64,000 nt of DNA from Rothia nasimurium (GTDB lineage Bacteria > Actinomycetota > Actinomycetes > Actinomycetales > Micrococcaceae). The notes beneath the pieces were generated by a model. It was not told where the DNA came from. It worked only from the letters and a program-made list of their open reading frames with translations, and did not search any database. Location of the stretch: the NCBI RefSeq assembly GCF_928381705.1, contig NZ_CAKMSR010000006.1, positions 99,735 through 163,734 on the forward strand. Direction: 5' to 3'. Numbering within the stretch: position 1 is the first letter of the stretch; every line of letters starts with the position of its first letter. This document shows, in pieces, positions 44,036-55,165 of the stretch. Made by a program: the position numbers and the translations under genes.

Positions 44036-45120
44036 CGAGTCAGTAGCCTATGCAGCTTGCGCACCGCAATCCTGCCTGCCCGGTTAGCTCCCACCGTGGA
44101 CTGGCTGGGCCCGTATCCGATGAGGTGTAGGCGGGGCTCTGAGGCAACCTGGGTGCCGTCCATCTGGATGGCTCCTAGCTCATTGCGAAGACCTAGCGGG
44201 TTAAGGTGGGCGAGCGCAGGTTTAAATCCGGTAGCCCACAGGATGGTATCAAGGTCGGTGTGGCTGCCGTCTGCCTCGATGACACCGGTGGCGTCGATTC
44301 TGCTGAACATGGGGCGGCGATTCAGGGCCCCGCGGGCTTTGGCGGCTCGGGCGTAGGGCGTCCACCCCAGGCCGGTGTAGCTGACCACTGACCCGGTGGG
44401 GCGGCCTGCTTCGGCATCGGCGGTGACGCGGGCGACCACATCGCGCCCGTATTCGGCGTTGAACTCGGTATTTCGGAAGACAGGCTCGCGGCGGGTGTAC
44501 CAGAAGGTGGTTGTGACCCGGGAGATTTCCTCCAGCTGCTGCACGGCAGAGATGCCGCCGCCTACGATACCTACCCGCTGGCCGGTGAAGTCCTCAAGTT
44601 TCACGTAGTCGCGGGTGTGCAGCTGCCGCCCCCGAAAGGACGCCTGCCCCGGGTAGGCGGGCAAAACGGGGTTATTCCAGGTTCCGGTTGCGTTAATCAG
44701 CGCGGACGCCCGCCAGATACCGTTGGTGGTGGTCAGCTCAAAGGGGGTAGCCGGGTCATCGATTCTGGTGACAGAAAGGACGGCGACCGGCCGGGCGATA
44801 GCCAGCTGTTGGGTTGCCTCGAAGTCGGCAAAATAGGCTGGTATTGCCTGCTTGCTGGGTTGGGTGAGCTCTACCTGCGGGCGGGGAAAATCGGGGAGGT
44901 CGAAGATGTTGTTGACGGTTGCCATGGTGAGTGAGTCCCAGCGGTGGCGCCATGCCCCGCCGGGGCCTTCGGCAGCATCGAAAACGATATAGGTCAGTGG
45001 GGCTGTGGGGTGGGTGAGAGCGTTGGCGTAACCGCGCTGGGCTAGATGGTAGCCAGCGGAGAGACCAGCCTGACCGCCGCCGATAACGATGACGGTGGCG
45101 TAACGAACCATCTGATGCAT
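44032..45120 (-). CDS. FAD-dependent flavin-containing monooxygenase-like oxidoreductase
   Basis: 362 residues. FAD-binding VIVIGGGQAGLSAGYHLAQR at the start, GPGGAWRHRWDSLTM, the NADPH-binding VGIVGGGISAVQQLEE near residue 180, and the LWATGFKPALAHL motif near 305. This order is that of class B flavin monooxygenases, such as Baeyer-Villiger or N-hydroxylating enzymes, though shorter. Substrate unknown. Its TAA overlaps the TAG of the convergent MFS gene. Confidence 0.87.
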   Translation of the reverse strand: MHQMVRYATVIVIGGGQAGLSAGYHLAQRGYANALTHPTAPLTYIVFDAAEGPGGAWRHRWDSLTMATVNNIFDLPDFPRPQVELTQPSKQAIPAYFADFEATQQLAIARPVAVLSVTRIDDPATPFELTTTNGIWRASALINATGTWNNPVLPAYPGQASFRGRQLHTRDYVKLEDFTGQRVGIVGGGISAVQQLEEISRVTTTFWYTRREPVFRNTEFNAEYGRDVVARVTADAEAGRPTGSVVSYTGLGWTPYARAAKARGALNRRPMFSRIDATGVIEADGSHTDLDTILWATGFKPALAHLNPLGLRNELGAIQMDGTQVASEPRLHLIGYGPSQSTVGANRAGRIAVRKLHRLLTR

Positions 45121-45214
45121 AGGTGCTCTTACCTTTCAATCCCGACGCGGTTTTGGTATCCAGCTTAGTCTGGTTCACCCGTAGGTGGCGGGCTAGCCTG
45201 GGGTGCCCGTGAAA

Positions 45215-45952
45215 CTAGAGCTCTAAAAATTCATCGAGCGACAAGCTAGCTATCAGCCGTGGTGTGCCACTACCGTCGGGGGCGAAGATGAGCGTCCACC
45301 CGGCGTCCGGATAAAAGCCATAGGCTTTGTCAAACTTACCCTGGTGGGTAAAAAGCACCGTGTTGGTACCTGCTGGTGGGGGAGTAACGGTGCGGTTACG
45401 CAGACCCTGGAGGGAGTCTTCGAGCTCCTGCTGGTCGGTGAAGTAGAGGGATCCGGTTAAGTCACGGTTGATCTCAACCTGGGTGTCCATCGCCTGGTCG
45501 GCATGCTGGTAGACGAAGTAGTACTCGCTGGAGAGCGCGGACGATACCGGAATACCAAGTTCGCGGTACTTAGCGCCCAGCTGGTTCATGCGGTCGATGC
45601 TGGTTTCTGAGATGCGCTGACCGTCATCGATGAAACCATCAGGCGCAGCGCTTGGGCTAGCGGGTCGGGTTGCTCCGGTGTAGCGGTGAACAAGCACCAG
45701 CCCACCCTCGGCTAGCTGCTGGGCGAGATTATCGGGTGTTTCGGGGGAGGTATCCCCTAAATCGTCGCTGGTGGCGGTAACTAGCTGGGTGCCAGAAGCT
45801 GAGTTAGGAGTGCTTGGAGTGCCCGTTGCTACGGTTGCTGTAGCGTTGCTGGGTACTGGTGAGCTGGTGCTCTCTGGAGCTGCTTGGGGCGAGCTGCAGG
45901 CAGCTAGGGCGAGGACGGCAACCGTTGCGAGGGCTGGTTTAATGCGGGTCAT
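45215..45952 (-). CDS. Lipoprotein with degenerate histidine-phosphatase fold
   Basis: 245 residues. A signal peptide with lipobox LAAC (Cys near residue 19), a Ser/Thr/Pro-rich linker (~20–75), then a domain aligned with histidine phosphatases: GLVLVHRYTGATRP, ISETSIDRMNQLGAKYRELG, VSSALSSEYYFVYQHADQAM, and NTVLFTHQGKFD. Active members have Arg-His-Gly at the first motif; here it reads Arg-Tyr-Thr, so the phospho-accepting His is missing, while the second His (in THQG) is kept. It is likely a binding or structural protein anchored outside the membrane. Confidence 0.72.
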   Translation of the reverse strand: MTRIKPALATVAVLALAACSSPQAAPESTSSPVPSNATATVATGTPSTPNSASGTQLVTATSDDLGDTSPETPDNLAQQLAEGGLVLVHRYTGATRPASPSAAPDGFIDDGQRISETSIDRMNQLGAKYRELGIPVSSALSSEYYFVYQHADQAMDTQVEINRDLTGSLYFTDQQELEDSLQGLRNRTVTPPPAGTNTVLFTHQGKFDKAYGFYPDAGWTLIFAPDGSGTPRLIASLSLDEFLEL

Positions 45953-46008
45953 GGTCTTCTCCTTTGAAGCTGTGGTAGCACCAGCCTAACGACAAGAAAC
46001 TTTCAATA

Positions 46009-47088
46009 TCAAGTATTGTGACGCTGGGTGACAGCGCTGCGGATCTGACCTGCCAGGGTTTCAGCCTGAATGGTGGCGACCCAGCGGGTCACAGGGCGCA
46101 GGGTTGCACCGAGCGGACGGCGGAGCCACCGAATGTTCCGCGGCAGGTTAGCTTCCGGCGCTCGCAACCACCCACTGGTGACCTGAACGAGAGTTCCCGA
46201 CTCCTGGGGGTTCAAAGTGACCTCAATGAGCTGGGTGTTGAACTTCGGCTGGTGGGGAAAGTCCAGCTCATAGGCAACCCGGTGGGTGCTTTGACTCTGG
46301 GACAGCTTGGTCTGCCGGATGCTGCGGGTTAGGGAATCCTGGTGAACCCGCCCAAACTTCTTCACCTGGTCAAGGTCTGTGGTGTAGCCCAGCCAGACCC
46401 CGTCTGTGGGGTTAGGTTCAACGAGGTCAATTGCTGGAACCCAGCGTGCGAGCTCTTGCGGTTCCTTGATGAGGTCCCAGACTTTTTCTATCTCAACAGG
46501 GATAAACACCGTGCGGGTTGAGCTGAGGCGGCGGGGGTCGGCCTCGTCTGCTGGTGCCTGGGGTGCGTCTGAAAGGGTAGAAGTGCCAAGTTTTTTCAGG
46601 CTCTGGCGGATCGTTTCGGTGGTCAGTCCGCAGGTGGTTACCACTTCTTGGATGACGCCGGTGGGTTCATCTAGGAGTGCTAGGGAAAGTGCCTGCGGGG
46701 TGGGGTTTTGGTGCAAGAACTTCTGAGCTCGTTCGGTGAAGGTGAAGTCGGCTAGGCCGGGGAGGGAGTGACGGGCTGGTGCCTGGTGGATACCCAGTGA
46801 AGCAAGCAGGGAATGCTCCAGCGATGAGAGGGCTGCTTCGACCCTGTGGTGGGTGAGCCCCTGCTTGCGCAGGGTGGCTCCGACGGCACCCGGGTCAAGT
46901 GTTAGGGCAATCAAGAGGTCCTGAGTGTCAATGAGGGTTGAGCCTCTGGTGGCTGCTGATGTTCGGGCTGCGGTGATCAGGGCAAGATAATCAGCCCAGC
47001 GTGCATGGTTGACACCTTTCTCAGGGCTGAGACGCAGCTCGGTGCGACGCAGCGCATGTCGTACGATATAACAATCACGTAGCGGCAT
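46009..47088 (-). CDS. Clp N-domain – SRPBCC fusion protein
   Basis: 359 residues. Residues ~30–165 resemble the repeated Clp N-terminal domain of ClpA/ClpC adaptors (RWADYLALITAARTSAATRG, TQDLLIALTLDPGAVGATLR, FTERAQKFLHQ). Residues ~195–355 match the SRPBCC ligand-binding fold (VFIPVEIEKVWDLIKEPQEL, RWVPAIDLVEP, SGTLVQVTSGWL). There is no AAA+ domain. The start is uncertain: ATG 47088 is used, but GGGAG abuts it. A role in protein quality control or ligand sensing is guesswork. Confidence 0.7.
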   Translation of the reverse strand: MPLRDCYIVRHALRRTELRLSPEKGVNHARWADYLALITAARTSAATRGSTLIDTQDLLIALTLDPGAVGATLRKQGLTHHRVEAALSSLEHSLLASLGIHQAPARHSLPGLADFTFTERAQKFLHQNPTPQALSLALLDEPTGVIQEVVTTCGLTTETIRQSLKKLGTSTLSDAPQAPADEADPRRLSSTRTVFIPVEIEKVWDLIKEPQELARWVPAIDLVEPNPTDGVWLGYTTDLDQVKKFGRVHQDSLTRSIRQTKLSQSQSTHRVAYELDFPHQPKFNTQLIEVTLNPQESGTLVQVTSGWLRAPEANLPRNIRWLRRPLGATLRPVTRWVATIQAETLAGQIRSAVTQRHNT

Positions 47089-47101
47089 CTCCCGGTGGCA
47101 A

Positions 47102-47155
47102 GGACGCCACCACCGCCCCACCTGCCCCAGGGCAGGGGAGCTGGTAGGGGCGTCC
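47102..47155. repeat. Palindromic element with GGACGCC ends
   Basis: GGACGCC (47102–47108) and GGCGTCC (47149–47155) frame an inner CGCCCC/GGGGCG and CCTGCCC/GGGCAGG hairpin. It lies between divergent genes, so it is not a terminator. Another intergenic palindrome built on the GGACGC word. Confidence 0.55.
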
Positions 47156-47192
47156 GCACCGTTTACCGCACAGCACCAGAAAGAAACCCACC

Positions 47193-48188
47193 ATGGCCAA
47201 GCTTGCCCCGCAGCCCTCCATCACCCTACGTTTTCTCGCAGCACCCACCGACGTTATCATCGCAGGCTCAGCCGGCGTGCACGGCGGACGCGTGCTCGAA
47301 TGGATCGACAAAGCCGCCTACGCCTGCGCCGCCGGCTGGTCGGGCACCTACTGCGTCACCGCCTATGTGGGACATATTCACTTCACCCGCCCCATCCCCT
47401 CGGGGCACATGGTCGAGGTGCGCTCCCGCATTGTCTACACCGGCCGCTCCACCATGCACATCGTCAACGAAGTGCTCTCCGCTGACCCCAGGGACGGCAA
47501 CTTCACCCGTGCCTGCGACTGCCTGGTCATCTTCGTTGCTATGGGCGAAGATCGCAAACCTACCCCTGTTACTCCTTATGTGCCCGTGACCGACGAGGAG
47601 AAGCGGGTGCAGCAGGCGGCGCTCTCTCGCGTGGAACTCCGTAAGGCCATTGAAGCCGAAATGACTTCTCAGACCTACACGAGCGCGTCCACCGCCCCCG
47701 AAGTGACCCACCGCTTCCTGGCTAAGCCCACCGACGTGAACTGGGGCGGGAATGTGCACGGCGGCACCGCCATGGAATGGATTGACGAAGCAGCCACCAG
47801 CGTCACCATGGCTTGGAGCGGCGAGCGCACCGTCGCTGTTTACGCCGGTGGAATTCGCTTCTACCAGCCGGTGCATATCGGGGACCTGGTGGAAGTGACC
47901 GCCCGCCTGGTACGCACCGATGCGCGTTCCATGGGTGTGATGGTGCACCTGCGCGCCGGCAACCCGAGGGAACGCCACGACCAGCTACCCCTGGCGATTC
48001 ACGCGGCCATGACCTACATGGCAACCGATCTTGATGGCCAGCCCCTACCGGCCCGCCCCTTTACGCCCACTACCGATGAAGATAGGGCCCTTCACGCCCA
48101 CGTGGCCCGCCTGCGAGCCCTGCGCGCTGAATATGAGCCCATGCCTCTGGTGGCACCCCAGCAGGCAACCGTTAGGATGACCGACTAA
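47193..48188 (+). CDS. Acyl-CoA thioesterase, double hotdog
   Basis: 331 residues with two hotdog domains. The first is ~10–140 (GVHGGRVLEWIDKAAYACAA, VGHIHFTRPIPSGHMVEV) and the second ~165–300 (NVHGGTAMEWIDEAATSVTM, GIRFYQPVHIGDLVEVTAR). Each has the HGG-x-x-EWID pattern of YciA/BFIT-like thioesterases, with Asp as the likely catalytic residue. It hydrolyses acyl-CoA in the cytosol. A strong terminator follows. Confidence 0.88.
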   Translation: MAKLAPQPSITLRFLAAPTDVIIAGSAGVHGGRVLEWIDKAAYACAAGWSGTYCVTAYVGHIHFTRPIPSGHMVEVRSRIVYTGRSTMHIVNEVLSADPRDGNFTRACDCLVIFVAMGEDRKPTPVTPYVPVTDEEKRVQQAALSRVELRKAIEAEMTSQTYTSASTAPEVTHRFLAKPTDVNWGGNVHGGTAMEWIDEAATSVTMAWSGERTVAVYAGGIRFYQPVHIGDLVEVTARLVRTDARSMGVMVHLRAGNPRERHDQLPLAIHAAMTYMATDLDGQPLPARPFTPTTDEDRALHAHVARLRALRAEYEPMPLVAPQQATVRMTD

Positions 48189-48194
48189 AACACA

Positions 48195-48229
48195 AAGGGG
48201 CCCCGCACCGGGAAGGTGCGGGGCCCCTT
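48195..48229 (+). terminator. Terminator after the thioesterase gene
   Basis: AAGGGGCCCCGCACC (48195–48209) pairs perfectly with 48215–48229 around GGGAA. It probably works for both convergent genes. Confidence 0.9.
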
Positions 48230-48249
48230 GTCGTTGGGGGCGGCGGGGT

Positions 48250-48955
48250 TTATTCGAGGCCGCAGTTGACGGCGTCCATGCCCAGATCCCAAACAACCTC
48301 GTTCAGGGCAGACTCAAAGCCTGCTGCATCAGAAGCATTGACAGCGTCGATAGCGGTGGTCAGTGAAGCCCGCATCTCTTCGGTAGGAGCATTGTCGCGA
48401 AGCTTGGTCAGCGAAGCCAGGTAACCGTCTAAGGTGGTGGCATCCTGCTGGATATCATCAGAGGCAACCAGGAATTCATCGAGAGCAACACAGTAGGGGG
48501 AGGCGGGGTCAAGGGCAGCGGTGGTTGCCGCATCGGAGGCCAGGGCGGACGCCTCGTCGGCAGCTGCCGAGGCCTCTTCACTTACCTCTTCGGTAGCCAG
48601 GGCGCTAGCGGAGGACGAGCTTACAGCGGTAGCTGATGACTCGTAGGCAGCTGCGGACTTGGCAACCTCGTTGAGCCCAGCAAGCATGAGAATAGCGAAG
48701 ATGATGCCGCTGATCAGGCTGATGAAGCCCACGACGATACCGGCAATGGCCAGGCCGCGGCCCTTCTCGCCGGTTCGCTTAATCTGATTGAGGGCAACAA
48801 AGCCAAGCACGATACCGACGATGTTCACCAGGAAACCAAAAACGAGGCTAAGAATCGCCAGGGTGTTGGTCTTCTCGGTCTGGGGTGCCTGCTGCTGGTA
48901 GGGGTTGGTGTTGTAGTTGGGGGGCGGGGTAGGAGGAAGGCGTCTGTTCGCTCAT
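48250..48955 (-). pseudogene. DUF4190 membrane protein with frameshift in a G6/C6 tract
   Basis: The natural start is ATG 48955 (MSEQTPSSYP). After ten codons a run CCCC-G-CCCCCC (coding strand; 48919–48929) puts the frame off by one, and it stops after 35 codons. One C fewer in the six-C run would read SSYPAPNYNTNPYQQQAP and continue into TLAILSLVFGFLVNIVGIVL, the DUF4190 membrane core, then a Ser/Ala/Glu-rich linker and a C-terminal domain with two cysteines. The downstream frame is intact to 48250. Possible causes are phase variation, a fixed mutation or a sequencing error. A GTG at 48828 could give a shortened product. Confidence 0.75.
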
Positions 48956-49141
48956 GTCAATCTACTCGTTTCAGGTGTGTGGTGTGGGCAGGGCCTGGGC
49001 GCCCTACTCCCAGTATTTTATCAGCGGACTGATAGAGAGGCCGGGAACGCAGCCCCCTAGCGCCACTCGTCGGCCCGGCATCTCACTCGGTGGACGCACC
49101 GCCCCACCTAGACCCCTTACCGCCCGTGAGATACTAGAGGG

Positions 49142-50349
49142 GTGCCCACATCTAGTACCCACCATCTCACCCAGCTCGTGCCCCTCGATTCACTGAGCGC
49201 AGGCGCGGCAACCGCCCTTGACCGGCTTATCCTCGCAGACGCCGCCTCCGCATCCGGCCCTGACGGCGCTACTGCCGGGGATGTGCTCGTCCTCGATGAC
49301 CCCACCGGCGCCCTAACCTTCTGGGCCCTAGTGCACACCGCTCCCGGCAACCACCGGGTGATTAGCCGCCAACGCTCCTACGCAGACGCCCTGACCCTGC
49401 ACCGCGTCCTTAGAGAAAAAGCTCCGGACGCTGCCGCCCGCCTGACCCTGGCCGGGCTAGATGCCCAGGGGCAGGTAACACCAGACACCTATAGCCTCTA
49501 CCGGGCCCTAGCCCACCACGACTTTAAGGGCAGTCTGGTGTTGGGCCACCTACCGAAGAGCCACGCCGCGCTCGCTGACCTCGCCCATGATTTAGCACGA
49601 TATCAGGCTGAGCGGGGGAGTGAGACTACCCTGATTCTGGGTGGCAATACCAAGCACATGAGTACCAGCTTCAATCAGACTCTGGCCCACAGTTTCGGGC
49701 AGGTGCGAGGCCTGCGAGGTAAGGGCAAGCACCGCTGCCTGCTTGCTACAGCGCCGGCCCCGGCACCTGAGGCACCTCGGCCCGCCGGGCCCCTACAGGC
49801 TGTTGGTGGCGTGTTCTCAGGTGGTAAGCCCGACCGGGGCGGCCAATTGCTGGCCACCAACGTCCTCACTGACCTAGCGAAGCAGGCCCCTGCCCGCCAG
49901 CTGACCCTGGTTGATCTGGGGTGCGGTAACGGGTCGGTGACCCTCGAGGTTCTAGAGCACCTGCCTGCCGGGGTGGAGGTTGCCCGGGTCTGGGTCACCG
50001 ACCTCGATGTGGACGCCGCCCGGTCGGCAGCCCTTAACTTGGGGCAGGACGCCCGGGTTCAGGTGAGCTGGGATGACGCCGGTTCCCGCCTGCCCCAGGG
50101 CTCAGCCGACATCGTGATGCTTAATCCGCCCTTCCACACCGGAACCGCGGTTGACCTGAGCTTGGTGGGCCCCCTGCTCGATGCGTCCTTGCGTCTGCTA
50201 GCCCCCGGTGGGCAGCTCTATCTGGTGCATAACTCGCACGCCCGCTACCGGCAGCAGGTTGAAGAGCGCTTTGAACGGGTACGGCAGTTAGAACGCACCC
50301 CCACCTTTACCGTTCTTACAGCCCGCGTACCCCTGACTGAGGAGAACCA

Positions 50350-50353
<4 letters not shown>
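49142..50353 (+). CDS. RsmC/RlmG-type rRNA guanine-N2 methyltransferase
   Basis: 403 residues with an N-terminal degenerate methyltransferase-like half and a C-terminal catalytic half. SAM motif VDLGCGNGSVTLEVL is near residue 258 and the catalytic NPPFHTG near residue 328, the NPPF type that methylates exocyclic amines of guanine in 16S or 23S rRNA. The GTG at 49142 begins right after a TACTAG-like -10. It overlaps rlmH by four bases (ATGA), which supports an rRNA-modification role. Confidence 0.85.
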
Positions 50354-52252
<1,899 letters not shown>

Positions 52253-52291
52253 CCTGAACACCCGTTTCCCAAGCGCGGGTACACTAAACCC

Positions 52292-53287
52292 ATGCACCCC
52301 AACCACCTCCTCGCCCGACGACTCATCGCCCAAGCCCTCGCACCAGCGTCCGCCCGCCCCACCACACCCACCACCATCACCGACGCCGCCCACTACATGA
52401 TCGCCACCCAAGGCCAAAACTACGCAGGCGGCCTCACCGCCCTCGCCATCCGCGCAGGGCACCCCGAAAAACCCCTCACCACCAACACCAGCCACCTAGA
52501 TACCGCGCTCGCCGACTATGAACTGGTGCGCACCTGGTCCCAGCGCGGCACCCTGCACTACCTCCACCGCAGCGACCACTGGGTGACCACGCTCTTAGGG
52601 CCTCGTTCGGTTACCGGTAAGCCGGAGCGCCTAGCTGAGCAGTTCGGTCTGAGCGTTGAGGGCTACGAGGCAGCCCGGGTGCTGGCTGAAAGTGCTATTA
52701 GTGAGCCGGTGAGCCGCGATCAGCTGCGGGCCCTCTTCGCGGAGGCGGGCTACCCCCGCGAGCTGCTGGGGCACCACCTGCGCCGGGCAGGCTCCGGCGG
52801 CCGCATTATTCAGACCCGCCGCACCGGTCAGCACGATACCTTCGTTGCCGCAGAAGCTGCCATCCCCCGGCAGGTGGCGGACGCCGCCGCCCGCACCCCT
52901 GCTGAGAAAACCCGGGAACTGACAGCCCGCTACTTCTCCACCCGTGGCCCTGCCACCATCGAAGACTTTTGCTGGTGGTCCACCCTGCCCAAGACGGTAG
53001 CGACTCACACGGCTGATGCCCTGGTGGCTACTGGTGAGCTGACCAGCTTCACCCTGGATGGTACTACCTACTACGTGGGCAGCTGGCAGAGGGATGTTTC
53101 GCCCCAAGAGCTCGACCACGCCCTGGGTCTCACCTACCACCTACCGGCCTTCGATGAATACTTCATCGCCTACAAAAACCGCACCCATCTCTTCGCCCCG
53201 GGAGTAGACCCCCACACCGTTATGACCAAGAATGGCATCGGTTGGCCTTTTACCGTTGAGGGCGGCCTGATTACGGGCAGGGCCTAG
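52292..53287 (+). CDS. Winged-helix DNA-binding domain protein (HTH_42 / YcaQ-like), C-terminus short
   Basis: 331 residues. Matches the HTH_42 family: LIAQALAP, VRTWSQRGTLHYLHRSDHWV, RYFSTRGPATIEDFCWWSTL and LPAFDEYFIAYKNR. Some relatives (YcaQ/AlkX) are DNA glycosylases for interstrand crosslinks. Relatives continue after FTVEGGLITGRA for several tens of residues with a GxWRR-like strand, which is missing here, so the C-terminus may be lost. The first ~95 codons end almost only in C or A, and after about 52590 the usual G/C endings return. Confidence 0.75.
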   Translation: MHPNHLLARRLIAQALAPASARPTTPTTITDAAHYMIATQGQNYAGGLTALAIRAGHPEKPLTTNTSHLDTALADYELVRTWSQRGTLHYLHRSDHWVTTLLGPRSVTGKPERLAEQFGLSVEGYEAARVLAESAISEPVSRDQLRALFAEAGYPRELLGHHLRRAGSGGRIIQTRRTGQHDTFVAAEAAIPRQVADAAARTPAEKTRELTARYFSTRGPATIEDFCWWSTLPKTVATHTADALVATGELTSFTLDGTTYYVGSWQRDVSPQELDHALGLTYHLPAFDEYFIAYKNRTHLFAPGVDPHTVMTKNGIGWPFTVEGGLITGRA

Positions 53288-53361
53288 GGGCGGTTATGCC
53301 TGCAACCTGCCGAAATATGGCGTAACCGGTGCCACAAGCAGGTGCTGCGGGGATAGGATGA

Positions 53362-53422
53362 AAGAGGTCATAGACGACCAAACCTCGCTACCAGCTCAGC
53401 CCGGTAGCGGGGGAGACCTCTT
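53362..53422 (+). promoter_or_regulatory. Structured leader of the butanediol dehydrogenase gene
   Basis: AAGAGGTC (53362–53369) pairs with GACCTCTT (53415–53422) around an inner CGCTACC/GGTAGCG hairpin (53386–53392, 53403–53409). It ends about 20 bases before the chosen start, so it is probably part of the 5' leader. Confidence 0.5.
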
Positions 53423-53444
53423 ATCGAAACAGGTGATGACTCCC

Positions 53445-54536
53445 ATGAAGGCAGCCCGCTTTTACGACAACAAAGACATCCGCATCGAAGATATCGACGA
53501 ACCCACCGCAGGTGCTGGCGAAGTCCTCATCAAGGTAGCCTGGTGTGGCATCTGCGGCACCGATCTTCACGAATACCTCGACGGCCCCATCTTCTGCCCC
53601 ACCCACAGTACCCCGCACCCCATCTCCGGCGAAACCGCCCCCGTCACCATGGGCCACGAATTCTCCGGTGTCGTAGAAGCCCTGGGCGAAGGCGTCACCG
53701 ACCTAGAGGTAGGCGACCACGTCGTCGTTGAACCCTACATCGTACGCGACGACGTAGAAACCGGCCCCGGCAACAAGGACTACCACCTCTCCAAAGATAT
53801 GAACTTCATCGGCCTCGCCGGGCGCGGTGGCGGCCTTGCCGAAAAGATCGCCGTCAAGCGCCGCTGGGTCCACAAAATCTCCAAAGACATCCCCCTCGAC
53901 GAAGCAGCCCTCATCGAACCTCTCACCGTGGGCTACCACGCCGTTGAACGAGCCGGGGGAGTCAAGGACGGCGACGTCGCCCTCATCGGCGGCGCAGGAC
54001 CCATCGGCCTGCTCACCGCAGCCGTCCTCAAAGCCCAGGGCGCAACCGTCATCATGAGCGAACTCTCCAGCCTCCGCCGCCAAAAGGCCCTCGATGCAGG
54101 AGTAGCCGACTACGCTCTCTCACCCGCCGAGGTAGATGTCGTTGAAGAAGTCAAAAAACTCACCGACGGCCGCGGCGCCGACGTCGCCTTCGAATGCACC
54201 TCGGTCAACGTTGTCCTCGACACCCTCTTCGACGCCATCAAACCCCAGGGCGTCATTGTCGTGGTCTCCATCTGGGGCAAGCCCGCCCAGCTCGACATGC
54301 AAAAACTCGTCCTCAAGGAAGTTGACCTCCGTGGCACCATCGCCTACGTCAACAACCACCCCGACACCATCAAGCTCGTCGAATCAGGCAAAATCAACCT
54401 CAAGCCCTTCATCACCGGCAAAATCGCCCTCGAAAACCTCATCGACGAAGGCTTCGACACCCTCATCAACCGCAACGAAACCGCCGTCAAAATCCTGGTC
54501 ACCACCGACCCCGAGCGCCTAGACAACGCTCAGTAG
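53445..54536 (+). CDS. (R,R)-butanediol dehydrogenase-like zinc alcohol dehydrogenase
   Basis: 363 residues, medium-chain dehydrogenase. Catalytic zinc ligands in WCGICGTDLHEY and MGHEFSG, the NAD-binding VALIGGAGPIGLLTAAVLKA near residue 180, and DVAFECTSVN. It is best matched with 2,3-butanediol dehydrogenases, which interconvert acetoin and butanediol. Start at ATG 53445 (MKAARFYDNKDIRIEDI, the usual family start) with CAGGTG upstream; ATG 53436 and 53358 are less likely. Codons end overwhelmingly in C or A. Confidence 0.87.
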   Translation: MKAARFYDNKDIRIEDIDEPTAGAGEVLIKVAWCGICGTDLHEYLDGPIFCPTHSTPHPISGETAPVTMGHEFSGVVEALGEGVTDLEVGDHVVVEPYIVRDDVETGPGNKDYHLSKDMNFIGLAGRGGGLAEKIAVKRRWVHKISKDIPLDEAALIEPLTVGYHAVERAGGVKDGDVALIGGAGPIGLLTAAVLKAQGATVIMSELSSLRRQKALDAGVADYALSPAEVDVVEEVKKLTDGRGADVAFECTSVNVVLDTLFDAIKPQGVIVVVSIWGKPAQLDMQKLVLKEVDLRGTIAYVNNHPDTIKLVESGKINLKPFITGKIALENLIDEGFDTLINRNETAVKILVTTDPERLDNAQ

Positions 54537-54563
54537 TCCACAACCACCAGGACGCCACACCCC

Positions 54564-54597
54564 GGGCGGGCACCCTCACACCAGAGAGTGCCCGCCC
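54564..54597. terminator. Hairpin after the butanediol dehydrogenase gene
   Basis: GGGCGGGCAC (54564–54573) pairs exactly with 54588–54597. No T-run follows, so its strength as a terminator is unsure. Confidence 0.5.
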
Positions 54598-54701
54598 CCA
54601 CTACGTCCCCCAACCTCTCATTAAGACTTTTAGCCACAAACTGTCGCCCACCGGCGCGTAGCATTACCCTAAGAGTCTGTGAAGACGCTATATTTTTATG
54701 T

Positions 54702-55142
54702 ATGGCAAAGAAAAAAGTTACCGTAGTATCCGCGCTTGCGGCGACCGCCCTGCTCGCAGGCTGCGCGCAAACCATCGTACCCGGCATGGGCATCGAAGCA
54801 ACTGACGGCTGGGGCGGCCGCGACGATATCACCATCGAGGTAACTGCCGAACACAACGGCGCAGAGGTCCCCGCAACCATCACCGTCTACCAAGACCAGA
54901 TGAACTTCGACGGCAACCAGGATGAATTCGAAGGTGAAGCCTTCTACAAGCTCACCTACGACAACCTCGCAGACCTCTCAGACTCACAAATCCGCGTCTC
55001 CGTCACCGCCGAAGACCCCGAAGCCGAGGTCTTCTGCGCCATCAAGGGCACCGGCTACTCCCTCGAAGAAGGCGACCACGTCAACCACGCCAACGAAGCA
55101 GACGGCACCGGCAGCGCCACCTGCGTCCTCAACATCGACTAA
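54702..55142 (+). CDS. Small secreted lipoprotein
   Basis: 146 residues. Lys-rich start, hydrophobic stretch and lipobox LLAGC (Cys near residue 20) show a lipoprotein signal. The mature part is acidic with beta-type sequence and two further cysteines (VFCAIKGTGY and ATCVLNID) that could form a disulfide. The layout recalls MmpS-like beta-sandwich lipoproteins, but I cannot assign it. Start is ATG 54702; TATATT at 54688 upstream could be its -10. Confidence 0.72.
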   Translation: MAKKKVTVVSALAATALLAGCAQTIVPGMGIEATDGWGGRDDITIEVTAEHNGAEVPATITVYQDQMNFDGNQDEFEGEAFYKLTYDNLADLSDSQIRVSVTAEDPEAEVFCAIKGTGYSLEEGDHVNHANEADGTGSATCVLNID

Positions 55143-55165
55143 CAACACCACCACACACCACACAC

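Noticed and set aside
48919..48929. Programmed ribosomal frameshift in the DUF4190 gene
   Set aside because: The tract is not a standard slippery heptamer and no stimulatory structure is evident; an indel in the homopolymer explains it better.
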